DNA of 40,829 nucleotides from an uncultured Schlesneria sp. GTDB lineage: Bacteria > Planctomycetota > Planctomycetia > Planctomycetales > Planctomycetaceae. Every line of letters begins with the position of its first letter. Within the stretch, counting starts at the first letter, position 1. This document shows, one piece after another, positions 33,977 through 40,829 of the stretch. The position numbers were made by a program, and so were the translations under genes. The notes beneath the pieces were generated by a model. The model was given only the letters and a program-made list of their open reading frames with translations. It did not search any database and had not been told where the DNA came from. The stretch covers positions 1-40,829 of the forward strand of contig CAILLA010000198.1 in the NCBI GenBank assembly GCA_903834925.1. Direction: 5' to 3'.

Positions 33977-36900
33977 ATGAGTGAACATGATTCGCGAAAC
34001 GAACGCCTGAGTCGTTTGACTCCTGAGCAACGTGCAAGGTTTCAGCAGCGAATGGTCGCAGCCGCCACGAAACCGGTGGTACAACAAACAATTCCACGGG
34101 TGGACGAATCGAAAACGGCAATTCTTTCGTTCGCGCAGGAGCGGATGTGGTTTCTTAACCAGGCCGAACCATTGCCACAGCTGTACAATCGACCGACCCA
34201 CCTTCGAATTCTCGGGCGTTTAAATGTCGAAGCTCTCCGACAAGCCCTGGCAGAAATTGTGCGACGCCATGCGGTACTGAGAACCAGCTTTCCCATCGTC
34301 GACGGATTGCCCACGTTGCGCATCGCCGATGAAGCCGAGCTGAACGTACCGCTGATTGACTTTTCTCAAATGTCGACAAGTGAGCGGGAAAACGCCGCTG
34401 GGTTGTACCTGTCCGAGGAAAGCCAACGACCTTTTGACCTGTCCGTCGGGCCAGTCGTTCGCGGAGCTTTACTGCGATTGTCGGACGACGAACATTGGTT
34501 GGCACTGACGTTTCACCATATTGCGTTTGACGCATGGTCCGAGGGTATTTTGTGGCGGGAATTTGAGGCACTTTATGAGGCTGCCGTTCAACATCAAACG
34601 TCCACATTACCCGAGCTTGTCATTCAATATGCCGACTACTCAGCCTGGCAGCGGTCGCAATGGGACGTTTCAGAAGGACAGGTTGAGCGTGATTTCTGGC
34701 AAAAAACCTTGTCGGGCGCGCCGGCAATGCTTTCCCTTCCCTCCGATTTCCCGCGCCCATTACAGCGATCCGGCCGGGGAGCCATTCATCGTTTTTCCCT
34801 GGACTCTGCCGTTGTTGAGCCGCTGATTCTGCTGTCACGATCAGAAGGGGCGACACTATTCCACATGCTACTGGCGTCATTCCAGATTCTGATAATGCGG
34901 TACAGCGGTCAGTCGGACATCTGTCTTGGTGTCCCCGTCGCTGGTCGCACCCGGCCGGAACTCGAATCCTTAATCGGCTGCTTTGTCAACACAATGGTAT
35001 CGCGTGCAAAGCATTCGGAAGAGCAGATATTCCGCCAGATTCTGCGATCTGTGCGGGACGAGACGATCAAGGCATTAGAGAATCAAGACCTTCCATTTGA
35101 AAAACTGCTTCAGGATTTACGGATTGAAAGGTCGCTCGATCATTCCCCTTTGTTCTCGGTCATGCTGAATCTGCGGAGTACGACGCAATCCGTTCCCCGT
35201 CTTTCGGGATTGAGCGTGAGCCGAATTCCGGTCGATTTAGGGACGGCAAAATTCGATCTGACTCTTAACCTGAGCTCCAACGGCGTAAATTATGACGTGG
35301 AACTTGAATACGCGACGGATCTTTACAAAGCCGAAACAGTCGCCCGCATGGCCGACCATTACACTCAGTTACTTCGTTCGATTGCTGATAATCCCGACTG
35401 CCCGATGGGGCGTCTCAATCTGATGGGGCCGGAAGAACGACATCGAATCCTTGTCGAATGGAATCAGACCGAGCGTGATTACCCCCGCAATAAGTGCGTC
35501 CACCAACTGTTCGAAGAACAGGTAACGCGGACACCGGATGCGCCTGCGATCCTGTTTGCGGGAAAATCACTCACCTATTCCGATCTCAACATCCAGGCCA
35601 ACCGGCTCGCTCGTGAACTGAAGGCTTTAGGAGTCGGTCCAGACGTCACGGTCGGCGTTTGCCTCACCCGGACGTTCGACATGGTTGTGGCACTGATGGG
35701 AATTCTCAAGGCAGGGGGGGCCTATGTCCCACTCGACCCGAATTACCCTTTGAAACGATTAGAATTCATCGCCGAAGATTCACAGATGCGAGTGGTCCTC
35801 ACGCATCGCGAGATCATTTCCACACGACAGTCACTCGTTAAAAATACTCCAGTCATCTACATGGAAGACGAGCGGACGAAGTTCGTTGGTGTGAATCTGG
35901 CCGACGCTTGCTCATCGAGTCAATTGGCCTATCTCATCTACACTTCCGGCTCCACGGGTCAGCCGAAAGGTGTTGCAATCGAACATCGAAACACAGTTTC
36001 GTTTCTGTATTGGGTCCGCGACGCGTTCTCTGATTTAGAACTCTCCGGAGTCCTCGGTGCGACGTCGATCTGTTTTGACCTGTCGGTGTTTGAACTTTTC
36101 GGACCACTGAGTTGGGGAGGAAAAGTCGTCCTGGTCGATCAGGCTTTGGACCTGTTCTCTTGCGAGTCACGAGACGAAGTCACACTACTCAATACAGTTC
36201 CGTCTGTGGCGTCCGCACTTCTAAAAGCCCAGGCGCTGCCAACTTCTGTCATCACCGTCAATCTCGCAGGAGAACCGCTGTCGCCAGCGCTGGTCGATTC
36301 GTTGTACGAAATCGCCCACATTCGATCCGTTAATGATCTTTATGGGCCATCAGAAACGACAACGTATTCGACTTGGGCCAGACGTAAACCGCAACAACCA
36401 GCGACGATCGGACGTCCCATCGCCAATACAGAGGTGTACGTGCTGGATGAGCGGCTTCAACCGGTACCATGCGGAACTTCCGGCGATTTGTGGATTGGCG
36501 ATGCCGGGGTCGCGCGAGGATACTGGAGGCGGCCCGATCTGACCGCTGAACGATTTCGTACGAATCCATTCTCGCTCGAATACGGGGGTCGGATCTATCA
36601 AACAGGAGACCTGGCACGCTGGAGGCTGGACGGTCAACTCGAATATCTAGGGCGGTCCGATCACCAGGTGAAGATTCGTGGATATCGAATCGAACTCGCA
36701 GAGATCGATTCGATCTTAAGTACGGTCACCGGTATTTCTGAATGTGCCGTCGTGACGCGTCAGAAATTGAGTCATTCACAAGCGGAAGACGAGTACTTGA
36801 TGCTCGTTGCATTTGTCGTGCTTGAAAGCGGTACAACGCCGTCCGCCGCAGCCCTGCAATCACAATTGTCCATCAAGCTGCCAGATTACATGATACCGTC

Positions 36901-39900
36901 GCAGTTTTTTGTCGTCCCCGCGATGCCATGGACCGCGAATGGCAAGCTGGATCGGAAAGCCCTCATGACGTCACCCATTGGTGACGTCCGTGGCGTCGAG
37001 TTGATCGATCGGATCGAATACGTCGCACCGGGAAACAATCTCGAACGTGTGATCGCCGAAATCTGGCAGTCCGTTTTAGGTCTCGACCGAGTTGGCATCA
37101 CTGATAGTTTCTTTGACATCGGCGGCCACTCATTGAAAGCGATTGTCATCGCATCGCGTCTCCGCAGCGTTCAACACGGTCGCACCGTCCCGTTGCGGTG
37201 GATCTTCGAATTTCCGACGATCGAAGCACTGGCTCGGAAAATGGAATCGGAAGATACCGAGCTTGCTGAAACAAGCGGCGTCGAACGGGCTGATCGTTGC
37301 AGACCACTTCCAATGTCTTCCGGCCAGCAGGCGATGTGGCTGCTACACCAGCTGTTGCCAAATTCGGCCACATACAATCTGTCGTTCGCCTGGCGCGTCG
37401 ACGGGGCCGTCGATCGCGCTCGAATTCAACGAACCCTGCAGGCGATCGTCGAACGGCATGAGGTCTTGCGAACGGCCCTCATGAAGCAGGGTGGCGCTCT
37501 GATGCAGCAGATCGTCAGTGCGAATGATCTGCGGATGGCGCTGGCTGAGACGTCATTGCGTGATATCCCCGTCGAACAGCAGGTCGTGGCACTCGAAGCA
37601 CTGACAGCAACCGAAACGCTTCGCCCGCTAGATCTGGCCCAAGCCCCCTTATGGCGGCTGTTGCTCATCGAACTCACCGATGATGAGTACATTTTGTTTT
37701 TTACGTTCCATCACAGCATTTTTGACGAATGGTCACTCCGGCTGTTCGCTCACGAATTTGAGGTACTCTATTCGAATGAAGGGGATCTTCAGCGAGCCAA
37801 TCTACCTGAATTAACGGTTCAGTACGCGGATTACGCCTGTTGGCAACTCCAGAAACTCACCGGCGACCATCGGAACCGGCATCTGGCATACTGGAAAGAG
37901 CAGCTAGCCGACTTGCCACCTGCCCTCGAATTACCCTCCGATCGAATTCAACGGTTGCAGCCCACTGGCCAGGGTGCCGTTCACGAGTTCCGTCTCGACC
38001 AGACCATCGTCACCGAGCTTCGGCAATTGGCTCGTGAAGAACGGATGACGCTGTTTACGGTTCTGCTCGCCAGCTTCCAAGTCTGGCTTTATCGTTACAC
38101 GGGACAAACCGATCTCATCGTCGGAACACCGCTGGCTGACCGCGATCGCCCTGAAGTGCAATCGTTGATCGGCTATTTTCTCAATATGTTACCAATCCGC
38201 TCGCAACTGGAATCGGATACCAGCTTCCGCCAGGTTCTGCGCCAGATCCATCAAACGATCTGGAACGCGTTTTCCCATGCCGATCTCCCATTCGAACAAA
38301 TGGTTGAACTGGCAGCCAAACAACGCGAACCGGGACGAAACCCAATTTATCAAGTGATGTTTGTTCTGCTGGAAGAATCGGTCGGCGACTTCAAGCTTGG
38401 GTCTTCAACCGTAGTACCTCTCGATGTCCCGACCAGAACCAGTAAAAATGATCTGACACTCGACATTCAAGCGACCGGCGAGGAATGGGTCTGTCGATTT
38501 GAATACGCCACCGATCTGTTCAGTACCGAAGCCGTGGCCCGCATGGCCGACCATTTCACCGAGTTACTGCGGTCGATCGTCAAGGAAGCCGACATACCGA
38601 TTGGCCAACTTAAGTTAATGGGGCAAGAAGAACGCCACAAGGTTCTTGTGGAATGGAACCAGACCGAGCGAGATTACCCTCGCGACAAGTGTGTGCATCA
38701 ACTGTTCGAAGAGCAGGCACAACGGACGCCGAACGCCGTCGCCGTCGAATTTGAAGAACAGCCGCTCACTTACGGCGAACTTAACGTACGCGCCAATCAA
38801 CTTGCTCGTTACCTGCAGAAGCTCGGAATCGCGCCGGAAACACGTGTGGGGATTTGTGTTGACCGCTCGCTCGAAATGATCATCGGGCTTTTGGCAATCC
38901 TCAAAGCAGGCGGTGCCTATGTTCCGCTCGATCCGCATTATCCTGCGGAACGACTCAACTTTATGATAGTCGACACCGGAATCACGTTGATCCTGACGCA
39001 ACAGCATCTGGAAAGTCGATGGCAAGACTCCGGCGTACAACGGCTTGTGCTCGATGCTGATCACTCCATCGGCAGCAACGAGCCGGACGGAAATTTGAAT
39101 TTGAAACAGTCGTCCGAAAGCCTGGCCTATGTGATCTACACTTCAGGATCGACGGGGACCCCCAAAGGGGTGGAAGTTGTCCATCGAGGGATTGTACGGC
39201 TGCTTTTCGGAGTGGACTATGTCCAGCTCGATGAATCACAGTCGGTTCTGCAACTGGCGATCCTCTCGTTCGATGCCTCCACCTTCGAGATCTGGGGGCC
39301 GCTGCTGCATGGGGGTCGTTGCGTACTGGCTCCCGCTCAATTCCCCGAACCGGAAGAATTACAACGGATCTTGCGGCAGAACAACGTCCGCACGTTATGG
39401 CTGACGACCTCCTTGTTCAACTTCATGGTGGACGGACATGTCGACGCACTGAAGGGGATCGAACAACTTCTCGTCGGGGGCGAAGCTCTTTCGGTGCCTC
39501 ATATTCGCCGGGCTCAGCAGGTACTCGGAAGTCAAACGCAAATCATCAATGGATACGGTCCCACCGAGAGTACCACGTTTGCCTGCTGCCATCGTTTGCC
39601 CGCATTGATTCCAGAGGATTGTCCGTCGATCCCGATCGGACGACCGATTTCCAATACCACCGCTTATGTCCTGGATTCCAATCATGAACCCGTCCCCGTT
39701 GGCGTCACGGGTGAACTGTACGTCGGCGGAGATGGTCTGGCACGGGGTTATCTGAACCAGCCCGGATTAACGGCGGAACAGTTTTTACAGGATCCCTTCA
39801 GCGATCTGCCAAATGCTCGGATGTACCGCACCGGTGACCTGGTCCGCTGGCGCAACGATGGCACGATTGAGTTTCTCGGACGACGCGATCAACAGATCAA

Positions 39901-40829
39901 ACTCCGCGGCTTCCGAATCGAGACGGGAGAAATCGAAACGGTCCTGTTACGTCATTCCGCAATCAGGCAAGCAGTCGTGGTGCTGCGTGAAGACCGACCG
40001 GGCGACAAGCGGCTCGTCGCTTACATTGTGCCTCAAAAGAATCAATCCGAGAATTTCGTCAACGAACTTCGTCAATATTTGCACCACAAACTTCCCGACT
40101 ACATGATTCCGTCGTCGTTGGTGACACTCGATGATCTGCCACTGACCGCCAATGGCAAAGTCGACAAATCAGCCTTGCCGCGACCGGACATCTCAGCGCA
40201 CGACCGTAAGCACGCTTTCGTGTCGCCCCGAAACTCCGTGGAAGAGATGCTGGCCGGTGCCTGGAGCAGCGTCCTGGGGATCAATCAGATCAGCGTCTAC
40301 GACAATTTCTTCGAGCTGGGGGGGCATTCACTGCTGGCCGTCCGGGTCGTCGACGCAGTCAAATCATCGTCGGGAATCACGATCAAGGTCGCAGATCTCT
40401 TTCGACACGCAACTGTCGCAGAGTTGGCAGAATCTCTGCCAGAATCCGATCAGACTGTGCAGGTTTCGCAGCGCGGCCAATACCTGGAATCGATTCGCCC
40501 CGGCAAAAGCGACACTCATCTTGTGATTGTCGGAGCCAAATTACGAGTTCCCCTCGAAATGCTTCCACCTGAAATTCCCGTCTGGTGGTTGAAGCTGGAT
40601 GGCCTGCATGTCTGGCCACCGCAACACCTGGATCTTCCGACTCAAGCCGCAATCCATGCTCAGGAATTGTTGAACGAAATCTCGTCCGGAACACTGATAT
40701 TCTGCGGTCATTCCTATGGCGGACTGTTGGCGATTGAAATCGCACGGCAGCTCACTCTGGTGGGAAAGCACGCGATCAAACTGATCCTGCTGGAACCAAC
40801 GATTCCGCCAGATCCAGATGTATCCATCA
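33977..40829 (+). CDS. Nonribosomal peptide synthetase, C-A-T-C-A-T-TE, 3' end beyond window
   Basis: One uninterrupted frame of 2284 codons reaches the window end. Domains in order: C1 (about 34118-35410; HHIAFDAW), A1 (35490-36960; YTSGSTGQPKG, FDLSVFELFG, YGPSETT, NGKLDRKAL), T1 (about 37020-37240; FFDIGGHSLKA), C2 (37300-38590; HHSIFDEW), A2 (38690-40170; YTSGSTGTPKG, FDASTFEIWG, YGPTESTT, NGKVDKSAL), T2 (40210-40440; FFELGGHSLLA) and the start of a type I thioesterase (GHSYGG at about 40706). Read against GrsA, the A-domain codes are DLFNNALTYK for A1 (Ala/Gly-like) and DAFWLGGTFK for A2 (Val). Both C domains look like standard LCL types but have Ala or Glu where HHxxxDG has Gly. No epimerase is present. 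With the A-T protein upstream, the inferred product is a starter acid joined to two residues. Confidence 0.95.
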   Translation, partial: MSEHDSRNERLSRLTPEQRARFQQRMVAAATKPVVQQTIPRVDESKTAILSFAQERMWFLNQAEPLPQLYNRPTHLRILGRLNVEALRQALAEIVRRHAVLRTSFPIVDGLPTLRIADEAELNVPLIDFSQMSTSERENAAGLYLSEESQRPFDLSVGPVVRGALLRLSDDEHWLALTFHHIAFDAWSEGILWREFEALYEAAVQHQTSTLPELVIQYADYSAWQRSQWDVSEGQVERDFWQKTLSGAPAMLSLPSDFPRPLQRSGRGAIHRFSLDSAVVEPLILLSRSEGATLFHMLLASFQILIMRYSGQSDICLGVPVAGRTRPELESLIGCFVNTMVSRAKHSEEQIFRQILRSVRDETIKALENQDLPFEKLLQDLRIERSLDHSPLFSVMLNLRSTTQSVPRLSGLSVSRIPVDLGTAKFDLTLNLSSNGVNYDVELEYATDLYKAETVARMADHYTQLLRSIADNPDCPMGRLNLMGPEERHRILVEWNQTERDYPRNKCVHQLFEEQVTRTPDAPAILFAGKSLTYSDLNIQANRLARELKALGVGPDVTVGVCLTRTFDMVVALMGILKAGGAYVPLDPNYPLKRLEFIAEDSQMRVVLTHREIISTRQSLVKNTPVIYMEDERTKFVGVNLADACSSSQLAYLIYTSGSTGQPKGVAIEHRNTVSFLYWVRDAFSDLELSGVLGATSICFDLSVFELFGPLSWGGKVVLVDQALDLFSCESRDEVTLLNTVPSVASALLKAQALPTSVITVNLAGEPLSPALVDSLYEIAHIRSVNDLYGPSETTTYSTWARRKPQQPATIGRPIANTEVYVLDERLQPVPCGTSGDLWIGDAGVARGYWRRPDLTAERFRTNPFSLEYGGRIYQTGDLARWRLDGQLEYLGRSDHQVKIRGYRIELAEIDSILSTVTGISECAVVTRQKLSHSQAEDEYLMLVAFVVLESGTTPSAAALQSQLSIKLPDYMIPSQFFVVPAMPWTANGKLDRKALMTSPIGDVRGVELIDRIEYVAPGNNLERVIAEIWQSVLGLDRVGITDSFFDIGGHSLKAIVIASRLRSVQHGRTVPLRWIFEFPTIEALARKMESEDTELAETSGVERADRCRPLPMSSGQQAMWLLHQLLPNSATYNLSFAWRVDGAVDRARIQRTLQAIVERHEVLRTALMKQGGALMQQIVSANDLRMALAETSLRDIPVEQQVVALEALTATETLRPLDLAQAPLWRLLLIELTDDEYILFFTFHHSIFDEWSLRLFAHEFEVLYSNEGDLQRANLPELTVQYADYACWQLQKLTGDHRNRHLAYWKEQLADLPPALELPSDRIQRLQPTGQGAVHEFRLDQTIVTELRQLAREERMTLFTVLLASFQVWLYRYTGQTDLIVGTPLADRDRPEVQSLIGYFLNMLPIRSQLESDTSFRQVLRQIHQTIWNAFSHADLPFEQMVELAAKQREPGRNPIYQVMFVLLEESVGDFKLGSSTVVPLDVPTRTSKNDLTLDIQATGEEWVCRFEYATDLFSTEAVARMADHFTELLRSIVKEADIPIGQLKLMGQEERHKVLVEWNQTERDYPRDKCVHQLFEEQAQRTPNAVAVEFEEQPLTYGELNVRANQLARYLQKLGIAPETRVGICVDRSLEMIIGLLAILKAGGAYVPLDPHYPAERLNFMIVDTGITLILTQQHLESRWQDSGVQRLVLDADHSIGSNEPDGNLNLKQSSESLAYVIYTSGSTGTPKGVEVVHRGIVRLLFGVDYVQLDESQSVLQLAILSFDASTFEIWGPLLHGGRCVLAPAQFPEPEELQRILRQNNVRTLWLTTSLFNFMVDGHVDALKGIEQLLVGGEALSVPHIRRAQQVLGSQTQIINGYGPTESTTFACCHRLPALIPEDCPSIPIGRPISNTTAYVLDSNHEPVPVGVTGELYVGGDGLARGYLNQPGLTAEQFLQDPFSDLPNARMYRTGDLVRWRNDGTIEFLGRRDQQIKLRGFRIETGEIETVLLRHSAIRQAVVVLREDRPGDKRLVAYIVPQKNQSENFVNELRQYLHHKLPDYMIPSSLVTLDDLPLTANGKVDKSALPRPDISAHDRKHAFVSPRNSVEEMLAGAWSSVLGINQISVYDNFFELGGHSLLAVRVVDAVKSSSGITIKVADLFRHATVAELAESLPESDQTVQVSQRGQYLESIRPGKSDTHLVIVGAKLRVPLEMLPPEIPVWWLKLDGLHVWPPQHLDLPTQAAIHAQELLNEISSGTLIFCGHSYGGLLAIEIARQLTLVGKHAIKLILLEPTIPPDPDVSI

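Overview
The window is bacterial and very probably from a planctomycete (class Planctomycetia). The evidence is the combination of gene families: DUF1559 proteins with type IV prepilin-like N-termini and a small lipoprotein partner, several FG-GAP/ASPIC-UnbV (CRTAC1-like) envelope proteins, multiheme cytochromes c fused to TPR repeats, a BlaI/M56 pair with carboxypeptidase-regulatory repeats, and NRPS genes. No rRNA, tRNA, CRISPR array or transposase was seen.

Positions 1-2251 hold the end of one DUF1559 gene and a complete second copy. They share an exactly repeated 132-bp 3' end, and each is followed by an intrinsic terminator. The intergenic DNA beyond carries a 9-bp degenerate tandem repeat and a string of small hairpins. 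Positions 2252-20197 form a two-armed envelope/redox cluster. The leftward arm encodes a small lipoprotein, a CRTAC1-like protein and an Amt-family protein in which both pore histidines are glutamine. The rightward arm encodes a CoxII-like cupredoxin lacking CuA ligands, a SCO1-CRTAC1 fusion, another CRTAC1-like lipoprotein, a TPR protein, a His-rich polytopic membrane protein, a heptaheme cytochrome-TPR protein, a DUF1559 protein, its lipoprotein partner, and a second heptaheme cytochrome-TPR protein. Copper handling, c-type hemes, a transporter-like pore and protein-interaction repeats in one cluster suggest an undescribed envelope assembly. Its substrate cannot be read from the sequence.

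Positions 20364-27350 hold mostly ordinary genes: a small hypothetical, YjbQ, a secreted thioredoxin-like protein with an amber codon at position 3 of its best start, NAD kinase, a MacB-type permease, a UxaA-family dehydratase and an SDR protein lacking the catalytic tetrad.

Positions 27367-32155 encode a BlaI repressor and a very long M56 (BlaR1-like) membrane protease on the minus strand, behind a GTAGG/CCTAC operator-like array. Divergent from it, positions 32415-40829 start a nonribosomal peptide synthetase locus. A stand-alone adenylation-carrier protein with a shortened adenylation domain is followed by a C-A-T-C-A-T-TE synthetase that runs off the end of the window. Its adenylation codes read as Ala/Gly-like and Val-like, suggesting an acyl- or aryl-capped dipeptide.
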